64,000 nt of DNA from Paenibacillus solanacearum (lineage in GTDB: Bacteria; Bacillota; Bacilli; Paenibacillales; NBRC-103111). The notes beneath the pieces were generated by a model. It ran no database searches. It worked only from the letters and a program-made list of their open reading frames with translations, and was not told the origin of the DNA. Each line of letters opens with the position of its first letter. Within the stretch, counting starts at the first letter, position 1. The translations under genes were made by a program, and so were the position numbers. Shown in pieces: positions 34,809 to 43,906 of this stretch. The stretch lies in NCBI RefSeq assembly GCF_910593845.1, contig NZ_CAJVAS010000017.1, forward strand, positions 1-64,000, written 5' to 3'.

Positions 34809-35933
34809 TCAGATCGTTTCGATGGGCACGCGTATAGCCGACACGCTCTCCTTGCATACCGAGTAAATCACATGCAAGCACCCGTCATGAAGCAAGGTAT
34901 GCGGGTATCCGTAATCGCCGCCCTTGTACATGCCGGGAAACCGGCGCTCGCACGGCTCATCCTTCAAAATAAAGTGGCGGTCGAACCGCATCCCGTCCCG
35001 GGAAAGCGACAGCACCAACGGATTCCGCTTCCCTCGCGGCTCCCGGTCGGGCGTGCCTACATAGTAGATCGTTCCGTCCGGCAGCTTGCCGAAATGAAAT
35101 TTGCTGTTGTTGTCGGTAAAGCCGGTCGGTCTCGGATTCGACCAGGTCTCTCCGTCATCCGAGCTTCTCGTCACCCACAGCCGGTTCGCGCTGCTTCGGA
35201 GCAGCATATGAAGGATGCCGTCATCCGTTTGATAGAATGATCCTTCGCATAAGCCGGCCGGCCAGCCGCGCCGCTCCTTCACGAGCCAGAACGACTCCGA
35301 GTCGTCGCAGAGCGTATCCGACATATCCGGCGGGTAAATGCCCGACGGATTCCATCCGGTCAGCCCGGCCGGATCGTCCGAGTACGGGAACATAATGTTG
35401 CCGCTGATCAGGAGTCTGCCCGATTGCGTACGCTGCGGTCCGTGATTCGAGATGATCGGCAGCCGCATGTCAGCGGGTTCGCTCCAGCGGCTTCCGTCGT
35501 CCGTAGCCATGGCAAATAGCGACGTATTCATATGCCCTTGATCGCCGGCCTTGCGCGCTCCGTTCTCAAGCTGCTCCGGCTTATATTCGTATTGGCCGTA
35601 GTAGGCGACGAGCGTATCTCCGTGCTGGTGGAAGCCTGCCGCCGTCAAGACCAGGTCGGAATGAAGTCCCCTCCTGGAGTCGACGAGCGGCTGCGGTTCC
35701 GACCAATGAAGGAAATCCTCGGAGACGGCCATAAGCACCCGCTGGCCGACGTCGTCTTCGTTTATTTTGCCGTTCGACCAGATGGCATAATATTTTCCCT
35801 TGAAAAACGCCAAATGCGGATGATGCGAATAAGCCCAGGCCGAAGGACCCGCCGGTTTATATATGGAAACGGTTTCAACAAACAGCTTCGGGCGCTTCTT
35901 CTCGTTGAACGGATTGGATATCGGTATTTCCAT
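34809..35933 (-). CDS. BNR/sialidase-fold glycoside hydrolase, cytoplasmic
   Basis: A 374-residue six-bladed beta-propeller protein of the sialidase superfamily. An Asp-box is seen in SSDDGETWSNPRP, and further blades at 'ATDDGSRWSEP' and 'VSEDFLHWSEP'. No signal peptide is present, so it likely acts inside the cell on imported oligosaccharides. True sialidase activity is not supported: I do not see the arginine triad clearly, and the operon (beta-helix lyase-like protein, LplBC-type uptake) suggests plant-polysaccharide fragments. The gene lies 24 bases upstream of the AraC gene in the operon. Confidence 0.72.
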   Translation of the reverse strand: MEIPISNPFNEKKRPKLFVETVSIYKPAGPSAWAYSHHPHLAFFKGKYYAIWSNGKINEDDVGQRVLMAVSEDFLHWSEPQPLVDSRRGLHSDLVLTAAGFHQHGDTLVAYYGQYEYKPEQLENGARKAGDQGHMNTSLFAMATDDGSRWSEPADMRLPIISNHGPQRTQSGRLLISGNIMFPYSDDPAGLTGWNPSGIYPPDMSDTLCDDSESFWLVKERRGWPAGLCEGSFYQTDDGILHMLLRSSANRLWVTRSSDDGETWSNPRPTGFTDNNSKFHFGKLPDGTIYYVGTPDREPRGKRNPLVLSLSRDGMRFDRHFILKDEPCERRFPGMYKGGDYGYPHTLLHDGCLHVIYSVCKESVSAIRVPIETI

Positions 35934-35956
35934 GCATTCGTCCCCGCTTTCCAGGT

Positions 35957-37291
35957 CTATTTGCCAGCCTTGAGCTCCGCAATCTTTTGATTGATTTTTT
36001 CGTCAATCGTTCTTAATGCCGTATTGGCATCCATTTGGCCCATAATGTATTTGCCGTGCTCTTCGAACAAAATCGTTTGCGCCGCCGTATGATATACGCT
36101 TAAAGGGGCATTCGGCAAGTTCTTGCTTTTAAACACAGCCTGCAAATGCTTCCCCTGCAGGAAGCCGAGCTCCGCGCCGTATTGCTCCTGCAGCTTCGGA
36201 TGAACCAGCGGCGACACATAGCCGAGCGCTCTTGCCGCATACAGCTGCACTTCGTCGGAAGTGAACACTTCGATCACCTTGAAGGCGTCGCTCTTGTGCG
36301 CGCTTGTTTTGGCGATGCCGATCATAAAAGCGTCGACCACGCTCCCGATGTTCGGCCGATCCGGATAAAAGGGCGCTTGCGCCAAATCCCAGTTCACATC
36401 GGAGCTTTTCAGAGTGGAGAACCGATTGACCGAGTGATACATCGCGAGCACTTTATCCTTCGTAAACTTATTCGTCGGATTCGTGTTCACTTCCTTTGCG
36501 TTCGCCGGCCGATTCCCCGGAAGCGCGAAAATTTGCTGCGATAATTCGAATACCCGTTTGAATTGTTCATTGTTGACGCTGGCCCGGTCCGTTGCGGTAT
36601 CGACCGGCATCAAGCCGAACGGGGCTGCCAGCCGGCCGACCTGATCCGTGCGAATGCCCAAATACTGAACCCCGTCCCGAGAGAAGCTTACCTTCCTCCC
36701 CAGCTCGACGGCTTCCTCCCACGTCATCCCGTCCTTCGGATACGGAACCCCGGCGGCATTAAATATATCTTTATTGTAATACAGCGCCGTAAATTGCAAA
36801 TAAAAGGGCAGGCCGAACAATTCCTTGCTTCCTGCAGAGCGGCCCCGGATCGTCTGAATGACGACCGGATCGAACCGGTTCGAATCCATCTTATGCGCCT
36901 GCATATAAGGCTCGATGTTATCGGTGTAGCCCGCTTGAATATAATCGCCCAGATCGACCTCCGCCGTAATATACGCATCGATGGCGGTTCCTGAGGCGAT
37001 GACTTCATTCAGTTTGCCCTTAACCTCTTGTATCGTGATATGGGGGTATTTTTTCTTCAAAGGCTCGACGAGCAGTTGTTCCCAGTTGCTGCTCACTTCC
37101 GGCCTCGTATTAAAAATATTCAGCGTGACCGGTTTTACGCTTTCCTCCGGCTGCTTCCCGCCTCCTTCGGCGCCGCTGCCGGCCGGCGGACCGGCGCTTC
37201 CGTTACTGCATCCCGCGGCGATACATCCGCATATGGCGGAAACCGCAGCAAGCCGGTGCAGCTTGTTATTGGCCTGTACCCATGTTCTCAT
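35957..37291 (-). CDS. Sugar-binding lipoprotein (family 1 solute-binding protein), A
   Basis: ABC-importer lipoprotein of 444 residues. A signal peptide ends in lipobox IAAGC (mature Cys near residue 30). The rest is a type-I two-lobed periplasmic-binding fold, with the hallmark 'ALYYNKDIFNAAGVPYPKDGMTWEEAVELG'. It likely presents oligosaccharides to the LplB/LplC-type permeases encoded upstream. The start at 37291 follows GGAAGG by eight bases; the longer frame to 37336 has no ribosome binding site. It is one of three related binding proteins in the window. Confidence 0.86.
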   Translation of the reverse strand: MRTWVQANNKLHRLAAVSAICGCIAAGCSNGSAGPPAGSGAEGGGKQPEESVKPVTLNIFNTRPEVSSNWEQLLVEPLKKKYPHITIQEVKGKLNEVIASGTAIDAYITAEVDLGDYIQAGYTDNIEPYMQAHKMDSNRFDPVVIQTIRGRSAGSKELFGLPFYLQFTALYYNKDIFNAAGVPYPKDGMTWEEAVELGRKVSFSRDGVQYLGIRTDQVGRLAAPFGLMPVDTATDRASVNNEQFKRVFELSQQIFALPGNRPANAKEVNTNPTNKFTKDKVLAMYHSVNRFSTLKSSDVNWDLAQAPFYPDRPNIGSVVDAFMIGIAKTSAHKSDAFKVIEVFTSDEVQLYAARALGYVSPLVHPKLQEQYGAELGFLQGKHLQAVFKSKNLPNAPLSVYHTAAQTILFEEHGKYIMGQMDANTALRTIDEKINQKIAELKAGK

Positions 37292-37332
37292 GGTCTCAAC
37301 CTTCCTTCTCATCGGGAGTCGGCGAGTGCCGT

Positions 37333-38874
37333 TCATTTCTTCACCCGTGCCAGAGCCGCATTGTGGATGCGTTCCAGTTCCGGTACGCCGTTATCGTTTA
37401 GCGATTTGGCGAAGGCGTCGAATTCGGACAGCGGCTTCGCCCCCATAATGAATTTGACGACGTCAGCCGTAATCGGGCTAAGCTTGGACTGGATCTCCTT
37501 GATCTTCTCGTTTTCTGCTTCCGTAAAAGCCGGTTTCAGCGAGGGCGCCCGCACCTTGGAGCCGGGATCGCTGTCAATCCGTTCGCCCCACCGCACCAAA
37601 TCCGGATTCGACACCTGGATAATCGGCGTTTCGTCCACATGAGGCGCGAAGCTCAAATACCCTGCGCCAAGCTCGGACAGCATTGCGCGAGCCGGGTCGG
37701 CAGCCGCTTTATATTTATCCAGCACCGCGGAGAGCATCTTCGGCTTGCCGCCGGCCAGCTCGTAGGTTTGCCCCAGCACTCCGAAATTGGCAGCCATCGC
37801 GCCTTCGTCGCTATAAAGCCAGTCGTAAAATTTCACGACAGCGGCAGGATCCTTCACCTTCGAGCTGACGGCGTACAATTCCGAGATCCATCCGGCTTTC
37901 GGATAGGCGAATCCTCTCACTTCGCCCCGGTTGTTGCTTGGATAAGGGATCAAGTCCAGCATCGCTTCTTTATTTTGCTGCTGCAGCGCCTGATTAAAAT
38001 TGACGGCAAACGTGTTGTTGTCAAAATAAAAGAACGATTTGCCGGTGCTCAGCTTCTCCGCCCACTTTTGCTGCGTATTGACGGCGAAGTCGGGGTCGAG
38101 CAGCTTTTCGCTGTACAGCTTGTTCAAATAGGCGAGCACCTCTTTGAACGCCGGCTTGTTCGTCCCGTATACGTAAGCTCCGCCCTGCACATCCGGGTCG
38201 AAATACATCCCGTACCCGCTTCCCATCCCGTACGCGACGACATCGAGAATGGAACCCATCCCGCGGGCCGTCCACGGGGTCGAATCAGGGTAAGCCTCCT
38301 TCAGCTTTTTTAACGTTTGGTACAGCTCATCGTACGATGATGGCGTTTTCAGCTGATGCTTTTTCAGCAGATCGGTCCGGATCATCGGAGCTTTTCCGGC
38401 CGAGAGCTGATTTTGCGATGTAATCGGAAATCCGTACAGCTTGCCGTCAATAAGCAGCTTATTCGTTTCCGGATGTTCCCCCAGACGCTTCCTCACATTC
38501 GGAGCCTGGTCCATATAGTCGGAAATATTCAGGAAAATACCGGTTTTGGCATATTGATTGAGATCGCTCTGATTAATAAGAATGATGTCGGGAATGTTGT
38601 TCGTGCCGATCAGCACCTTTTTTTTCTCGTTATAGTTGCTTTGCGGCACGCCCTCCACTTGAAGCTTGATCCCCGTTTGCCGGGCCACCTCCTTGAGCAC
38701 AAGCGTATCCTGCTTCAGCGCCTGGGAAGGATGCTCGTAACGAATCAGCTTGAGCGTGCGGCTGTACGTGCCGGCAGCGGGTGGATCCTTCTCCTGCCCC
38801 GAGCATCCCGCCATAACGGCAATCGTCAAGACTCCCGCGGCCTTGAGCCCGGCTTGCCAATGTTTGTGCTGCAT
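37333..38874 (-). CDS. Sugar-binding lipoprotein (LplA-type), B
   Basis: ABC-importer lipoprotein of 513 residues with signal peptide and lipobox VMAGC. Its size and blocks such as 'INQSDLNQYAKTGIFLNISDYMDQ' and 'VVKFYDWLYSDEGAMAANFG' fit the LplA/aldouronate-type binding proteins that accompany LplB/LplC permeases. The start at 38874 has AAGGAGG six bases upstream. It is the third gene of the operon, after the two permeases, and so is the probable cognate binding protein. The ATPase is not encoded here; such systems typically use a shared MsmX-type ATPase. Confidence 0.88.
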   Translation of the reverse strand: MQHKHWQAGLKAAGVLTIAVMAGCSGQEKDPPAAGTYSRTLKLIRYEHPSQALKQDTLVLKEVARQTGIKLQVEGVPQSNYNEKKKVLIGTNNIPDIILINQSDLNQYAKTGIFLNISDYMDQAPNVRKRLGEHPETNKLLIDGKLYGFPITSQNQLSAGKAPMIRTDLLKKHQLKTPSSYDELYQTLKKLKEAYPDSTPWTARGMGSILDVVAYGMGSGYGMYFDPDVQGGAYVYGTNKPAFKEVLAYLNKLYSEKLLDPDFAVNTQQKWAEKLSTGKSFFYFDNNTFAVNFNQALQQQNKEAMLDLIPYPSNNRGEVRGFAYPKAGWISELYAVSSKVKDPAAVVKFYDWLYSDEGAMAANFGVLGQTYELAGGKPKMLSAVLDKYKAAADPARAMLSELGAGYLSFAPHVDETPIIQVSNPDLVRWGERIDSDPGSKVRAPSLKPAFTEAENEKIKEIQSKLSPITADVVKFIMGAKPLSEFDAFAKSLNDNGVPELERIHNAALARVKK

Positions 38875-38964
38875 CGTACCCCTCCTTTTTCGTTCATTGT
38901 AACACTTGCCGCGCATCAAGAAACGTTCCTTCGCGCACCTTTTCAAGGACTATCCTTTCCACAG

Positions 38965-39843
38965 CTAGCCTTTCAAGGAGCCAATCATCACCCCCTTGAT
39001 AAAATATTTCTGGATAAACGGATAAACGGCCACGATCGGAGCAACGACAACGATGATAACGGCGTATTTGATGTTCGTGGAAGTGACGGCCGCATAAGGT
39101 CCGCTCAGCTCCTGGCTCTGCTCCGACATTTGCCCCATGACCACAATATTGCGAAGCAAAATTTGCACGGGGTACTTCGCCTTCTCGTTCAAGTAAATCA
39201 AGGCCGGGAAAAAGCTGTTCCAATGGCCGACGGCGTAAAACATCGAGATCGTCGCCACGATCGGCAGCGACAAAGGCAGCGCGATTCTCCACAGCACCAT
39301 CCATTCGCCCGCGCCGTCCATCCGCGCCGATTCGAACAGTTCGCCGGGGATGCCCTGGAAAAAAGTACGCATCACGAACATGTTCCAGGCGCTGATTGCT
39401 CCCGGCACAATAAGCGCCCACATCGTGTCGATCATATGCAGCTTCTGAACAAGCAGGTAGGTCGGAATAAGACCGCCGCTGAAAAACATCGTCAATACGA
39501 TCATGAGCGTAAAGAAGCTTCTCCCGTAAAATTCTCGCTTGGACAACGGATACGCGCAAAGTATCGTGCAAATCAGGTTGACCGCTGTGCCGACGGCCGT
39601 ATACAAAACCGTATTCCCGTAAGACCGGAGGATGGAGGTATCCTGCAGCAGCAGACGGTACGTATCCAGATTGGGACCGACCGGCCAGAAGCTCACTTCG
39701 CCCCGCAAGACGGCATGGCCGTTGCTGACGGACACGATAAATAGATGATACAGCGGGTAAAACGTAACCATCACAAGTGCGAGCATAAAGAGCAGGTTGC
39801 AAGCGTCAAATGCCCAGGACCCGATGCTTCGGCGCATGTTCAT
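38965..39843 (-). CDS. Carbohydrate ABC permease, LplC type
   Basis: A 292-residue inner-membrane protein with six predicted helices. The EAA loop 'ESARMDGAGEWMVLWRIALPLSLP' contacts the ATPase. 'NMFVMRTFFQGIPGELFESARMDG' and the C-terminal 'YFIKGVMIGSLKG' are diagnostic for CUT1 LplC/YtcP permeases. It pairs with the LplB-type permease 18 bases upstream. GGAGG lies nine bases before the ATG. Confidence 0.92.
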   Translation of the reverse strand: MNMRRSIGSWAFDACNLLFMLALVMVTFYPLYHLFIVSVSNGHAVLRGEVSFWPVGPNLDTYRLLLQDTSILRSYGNTVLYTAVGTAVNLICTILCAYPLSKREFYGRSFFTLMIVLTMFFSGGLIPTYLLVQKLHMIDTMWALIVPGAISAWNMFVMRTFFQGIPGELFESARMDGAGEWMVLWRIALPLSLPIVATISMFYAVGHWNSFFPALIYLNEKAKYPVQILLRNIVVMGQMSEQSQELSGPYAAVTSTNIKYAVIIVVVAPIVAVYPFIQKYFIKGVMIGSLKG

Positions 39844-39861
39844 TCGCGTGTTCCTCCTCCT

Positions 39862-40758
39862 TTACCATAAGCTCGTTTCAGTCACTTTTCGGCTGAGCCG
39901 ATTGGCGATGGTCAGCAGCGTTACGGCGACGACCGAATGAAATAAACCGACAGCCGTCGCATAGCTGAAATCATTCGAGACGAGCCCGCGCTGATACACA
40001 TGCAGCGAAATGACATCGGACGCCGGATGGTTGGAGCCGTTGTGCAGCAGCAGCACTTTCTCGAACGATACCCCCATGATCGCTCCGATCTGGAACAGCA
40101 GCATTAGAATGACGGTCGGGGCGATGCCCGGCAGCGTCACGTGCAGCGTCTGCTTCCAGCGGCCGGCGCCGTCGATGACAGCAGCCTCGTACAACTGCGG
40201 ATCTACAGCCGTCAAGGCAGCCAAGTAGATGATCGAGCCCCAGCCAACGCCCTGCCATATTTCCGAGCCGATATAAATCGTACGGAACCATTCCGGCATC
40301 ATGAGAAAATGAGTCGGCTCTACGCCCATCAGACCGAGAAATCGGTTGACGATGCCGTCATAGGCAAGAAAGTTAACGAGGATGCCGACAACCACGACCG
40401 TAGACAAAAAATGCGGCAAGTAGCTGACTGTCTGCACGAACCGCTTGAACGCGCGATGCTTCAGCTCGTTGAGCAGCAGCGCCAGCACAATCGGCGCCGG
40501 AAACGAAAACACGATATGATACAAACCCAGCAGCAGCGTATTTTGCAGCAGCTTATAAAAATACGGATCGCCCAGAAACTGGCGAAAATACCGGGTGCCT
40601 ACCCAGGGACTGTCGAGCACGCCTTGAAATACGTCGTATTGCTTAAAGGCGATGACGATGCCAAGCAGCGGGATGTAATGAAACACCGCAAAGTATACGA
40701 ATGGAATCAAAAACATGGCGTAATACGGTTTGCTTCTTGCCATCAATGGTGCGGTCAT
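39862..40758 (-). CDS. Carbohydrate ABC permease, LplB type
   Basis: A 298-residue inner-membrane protein with six predicted helices, first gene of the carbohydrate operon. 'YIPLLGIVIAFKQYDVFQGV' near the N-terminus and the EAA loop 'EAAVIDGAGRWKQTLHVTLPGIAP' identify the LplB/UgpA-like CUT1 group, which imports oligo- or polysaccharide fragments such as aldouronates. GAGGAGG lies just upstream of the ATG. I did not find a convincing promoter in the upstream gap; the membrane AraC regulator encoded downstream is the likely activator. Confidence 0.92.
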   Translation of the reverse strand: MTAPLMARSKPYYAMFLIPFVYFAVFHYIPLLGIVIAFKQYDVFQGVLDSPWVGTRYFRQFLGDPYFYKLLQNTLLLGLYHIVFSFPAPIVLALLLNELKHRAFKRFVQTVSYLPHFLSTVVVVGILVNFLAYDGIVNRFLGLMGVEPTHFLMMPEWFRTIYIGSEIWQGVGWGSIIYLAALTAVDPQLYEAAVIDGAGRWKQTLHVTLPGIAPTVILMLLFQIGAIMGVSFEKVLLLHNGSNHPASDVISLHVYQRGLVSNDFSYATAVGLFHSVVAVTLLTIANRLSRKVTETSLW

Positions 40759-40985
40759 GACTGCCTCCTCCTCGTCGAGCTGCCGGGCGGCGCTTCCGAC
40801 ACGTTCAGTATAAGCGCCTCCCTTCTTCCCTGCCTACGAGCAATCCCCGCCTCGATGCGGCAATTATCCGCTTGGACGGCATGATGCAATCTTCCGCCAT
40901 GATGCAGTTTTCCGCATGATGTTCATCGCGGGCGCGGCGGAAGGCCGGCTGGCAGGCGAACGCCTCGATGCAAGCCGTCACGACG

Positions 40986-41030
40986 AAAAAGCCTGCAGTC
41001 GGTTTCGGTACGAAACCTGGACTGCAGGCT
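40986..41030 (-). terminator. Long hairpin terminator
   Basis: AGCCTGCAGTC and GACTGCAGGCT enclose a second stem (GGTTTC/GAAACC); the minus strand continues TTTTT. It may be left from a degraded gene or be a second terminator for the solute-binding gene. Confidence 0.65.
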
Positions 41031-41195
41031 GCTGGCAGCTATTCGTGTTATCGGCCGTTCCTCTCTTGCAATTCTTTGAAGACGGCGGTCTAATCCAATT
41101 CGCCTTTCCCGTTCCTTAGCGATTGCCGGTACGATTGCCCGGCGGTCTCCAAATATTTTTTTGTGTTATGTCTTCGTTGAATATTATCCGCAGGC

Positions 41196-41227
41196 AAAAA
41201 ACAGGCCTCATCGAAATGAAGACCTGT
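41196..41227 (-). terminator. Terminator of solute-binding protein C
   Basis: ACAGGTCTTC pairs with GAGGCCTGT, and T6 follows on the minus strand, about 75 bases after the stop. Confidence 0.65.
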
Positions 41228-41302
41228 CCCCTTTTCATGACATACTATTTATCTTCCCGTAACCCACTCCGCCTCTGTTCTCTCGTTTCCATGCGGGGAG
41301 CG

Positions 41303-42610
41303 TTACTTTTTCTTCGCCGCCTCGATGTCTTTGGCCGCCTGTTCTTCCGCCTTGCGGAAAGCGGTGTTGACGTCGCTAACCTGCTGCGCGACTTCCCGGA
41401 GCGCCGTGACCGCATGCTTCGACGCGAGGTCGTCGTAGATGGTGCGCGGCGACACCGGAGCCGGCTTCGCCGGATAAAACGCCTTGATGTTTTTGCCCTT
41501 CAGCTGCGGCAAATCTTGACCGAACGCATCGAGCAGCTTCGTGTTTTTCACGATCGGCATGCCGGTTCCGTCTTTGGCGAATTTCACCTGCATCTCATCC
41601 GAAGTCAGGTAAGCCAATATTTCGAAGGCGACGTCTTTATGCTTGCTGTTGCTGTACACGCTGGCGAACGTCGAATACATTTGCGAGCCGACGCCCGGCA
41701 TTTCTTTGAACGACGGAAGCGGTACCGCGTCGATATTCATATCTTTGGCCGCATTGACCATCGTGCTGTTAAAGTAGGCGTACATGGCCAAATTTTTCTC
41801 TTTGGTGAACAGATCCGCTTCTTTGCCGTACTTCGCCGTAGGGAGCTCCGCTCCGGGAATGTTGTAGAAGCGCGCGAAATTTTCGGCCAGCTTCTTGTAC
41901 TTGTCTGTATTGATGGCCGGCTGCATCGTCTTCGTGTCGACGAACGGGAGCGACATCTGGTTCGTATTGAGCATATGGCTGATTGAGGTCATAAATCCGT
42001 AATACTGAACGCCGCCGTCAGTACGCGACAGCTTCTTCGACAGCTCGTACAAGTCATCCCACGTCATTCCATCCGTCGGGTAAGGCACGGCGAACTTGTC
42101 GAAAATATCTTTGTTGTACATCAGCACTTCCGCCGTCGTAAAAATCGGGAGCGAGTCGATTCGGCCCCCGCTGCCGAATTGCTTGATGAAGTCAAAGTTG
42201 GTCGTCTCCAGACGACTCGTATCGTAATTATACTTTTTGATCATCTCGCTCAGGTCGGTCGACAGGTTCAAATTTTGAAACTGCGGGTAGTAACCGATGG
42301 ATAGAAGAATGATATCCAGATCCAGTCCGGCCGAGATTACGTCCTCCGTCTTCGTTCCGGTACCCCATGGAATAAATTTCGGCGTGACGAATGGAAACTT
42401 CTCCTTGATCGCATTGCCCATCAAATCCATGAACTGCTCTTCCGTCGTCGCGTTGTTCGGGCGGTAGAACGTGATTTCCACCGGCTCCCGCTTGACATTC
42501 CCTTGACCGTTATCCGCTGCAGCTCCCTTCGGACCGCCTCCGCCGCCGCACGCCGACATCGTAAGCAGCGCCGCAAGCGCCGATAGCAGCAATCGCTTTC
42601 TTGTATACAT
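41303..42610 (-). CDS. Sugar-binding lipoprotein (family 1), C
   Basis: ABC-importer lipoprotein of 435 residues with signal peptide and lipobox TMSAC followed by a Gly-rich linker. 'LMYNKDIFDKFAVPYPTDGMTWDDLYELSKKLS' identifies the family. It is close in sequence to the binding proteins at 35957 and 53493. No permease is adjacent on its own transcript; the LplBC-type permeases about 0.5 kb downstream may serve it. The ATG at 42610 follows GGGGGAG by six bases. The gene lies downstream of an AraC gene and a perfect cre match. Confidence 0.86.
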   Translation of the reverse strand: MYTRKRLLLSALAALLTMSACGGGGGPKGAAADNGQGNVKREPVEITFYRPNNATTEEQFMDLMGNAIKEKFPFVTPKFIPWGTGTKTEDVISAGLDLDIILLSIGYYPQFQNLNLSTDLSEMIKKYNYDTSRLETTNFDFIKQFGSGGRIDSLPIFTTAEVLMYNKDIFDKFAVPYPTDGMTWDDLYELSKKLSRTDGGVQYYGFMTSISHMLNTNQMSLPFVDTKTMQPAINTDKYKKLAENFARFYNIPGAELPTAKYGKEADLFTKEKNLAMYAYFNSTMVNAAKDMNIDAVPLPSFKEMPGVGSQMYSTFASVYSNSKHKDVAFEILAYLTSDEMQVKFAKDGTGMPIVKNTKLLDAFGQDLPQLKGKNIKAFYPAKPAPVSPRTIYDDLASKHAVTALREVAQQVSDVNTAFRKAEEQAAKDIEAAKKK

Positions 42611-42766
42611 CTTCTGCTCCCCCTTGTACTCGTAGCTCATCGAATGCTCTCCGTATCGGGTTCGGACCATCGTCCGATGTCCGGCTGCGCACTCGACTTT
42701 TATTTATCATAAGGGCAAGCAGATAGCAGATTGCGATCCGAAAATATCACAATTCTACTCTTTTCG

Positions 42767-42780
42767 TGAAAGCGGTGTCA
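42767..42780. promoter_or_regulatory. cre site (CcpA operator)
   Basis: TGAAAGCGGTGTCA matches TGWAANCGNTNWCA at all 14 positions. It lies between the AraC stop codon and the solute-binding gene, about 160 bases upstream of the latter. Confidence 0.6.
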
Positions 42781-42786
42781 CATTGG

Positions 42787-43677
42787 TCAGAGCATCATGC
42801 CTTCTCGCTGCGCTTCCAGCTGTTCGCGGTACCGGTGAGGCGTCAATCCATACCTTTTCTTGAATATTTGGATAAAATAGGACGGATATTTGAAGCCCGC
42901 TTCTCTGCAAATCTCTTCGACGGAATGGGTGCGCCGCTGCAGCAGCATCCTCGCCTCTTCCAGTCTTTTTTCGTTTGTGTATTCGATAATCGTTTTGCCG
43001 ATTTGTTCCTTGAATAGCTTCGACAAGTAGTTGGGTGAGAAATGAAGCGCCGAAGCCATGAACGAGATCGTAAACGTCGATTTGTAATGCTCGTCGATCC
43101 ATTTCAGGATCGCATTAATATGCTTCGTCGTGCGGGAAGCGGCCCAGGACGACGACGCGTTCTCGCCCGGCGTGTAAATATGGGTTTGAAAATACATGAA
43201 AAAATGAAGAAAAAACAGCATGACCGCTTCTTTGCGAAGCGTTTGCGGTCCCAGCTTGAGCTGTTCGTGCAGTTGAAGCAACTGACTCTCGACTTGCGCC
43301 CCATGCTTGCCGGACAAATGAAACACTTGCATCGTCATCGGCTGTTCCATCATTTGCGCGAATAACGCGGTGAATTGAGGGAATAAACCGGTAAATTGCT
43401 CAATGAACGAAATTTTGATCTTCAACAGACTGCGAATGTAATTCGGCGGCACGATCATGCGGATGTAATGTACTTGGAACGGCTTAATGACAATCAGCGT
43501 GCCCGGCTGCAGCGAATAGACGTGATCGTCGATAATATATTTGCCGGTCCCCTCGTGAATGTACAGCAGCTCCAGCCCTTCATGCGCGTGAAAATATTCT
43601 ACGGGCTCCGTATACGTACGGCGGTAATTAAACAGGTATAAGTGGTCTTCCCATCTTTTGAACTTCATGATTTCCAC
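42787..43677 (-). CDS. AraC-family regulator with cupin domain
   Basis: A 296-residue regulator. The N-terminal cupin (about 10-90) reads 'EPVEYFHAHEGLELLYIHEGTGKYIIDDHVYSLQPGTLIVIKP'; the C-terminal AraC double helix-turn-helix is at about 195-290 ('FTISFMASALHFSPNYLSKLFKEQIG', 'SVEEICREAGFKYPSYFIQIFKKRYG'). I chose the GTG at 43677, which has AGGAGG eight bases upstream; the ATG at 43668 would be 17 bases away. It is the likely activator of the solute-binding gene directly downstream. Confidence 0.87.
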   Translation of the reverse strand: MEIMKFKRWEDHLYLFNYRRTYTEPVEYFHAHEGLELLYIHEGTGKYIIDDHVYSLQPGTLIVIKPFQVHYIRMIVPPNYIRSLLKIKISFIEQFTGLFPQFTALFAQMMEQPMTMQVFHLSGKHGAQVESQLLQLHEQLKLGPQTLRKEAVMLFFLHFFMYFQTHIYTPGENASSSWAASRTTKHINAILKWIDEHYKSTFTISFMASALHFSPNYLSKLFKEQIGKTIIEYTNEKRLEEARMLLQRRTHSVEEICREAGFKYPSYFIQIFKKRYGLTPHRYREQLEAQREGMML

Positions 43678-43906
43678 ACCTTGTACCTCCTGTCGCTCAG
43701 CTGACGCGTATGGCATTCTCTCTTCAGATACAATACCCCAATGCCGCTTCCTATTTCAACGCGTCGTGATCGCACCGGTCTGGCGGCGGGATCGGCGATA
43801 AAGCAGATTCGCACCTGTACGCCATATCGAACGCCATATATAATGAAATGATAGGAAGAACCAGCAACGTGAATTCATCCATATTATCGTTTGAGGAGAA
43901 CTGACC

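Larger units (their letters stand above)
40759..41302. other. Gap upstream of the permease operon, with a possible gene relic
   Basis: No intact gene is visible. On the minus strand, 41090 to about 41170 reads '..TKKYLETAGQSYRQSLRNGKGELD' then a stop, which looks like the C-terminus of a lost protein, closely followed by a long hairpin terminator (40986-41030). No family can be assigned to so short a remnant. Confidence 0.35.

Noticed and set aside
41090..41240. Protein-like minus-strand tail '..QSYRQSLRNGKGELD' as a gene
   Set aside because: No start, runs through a terminator hairpin, and too short to assign; kept only as a possible relic in the gap entry.
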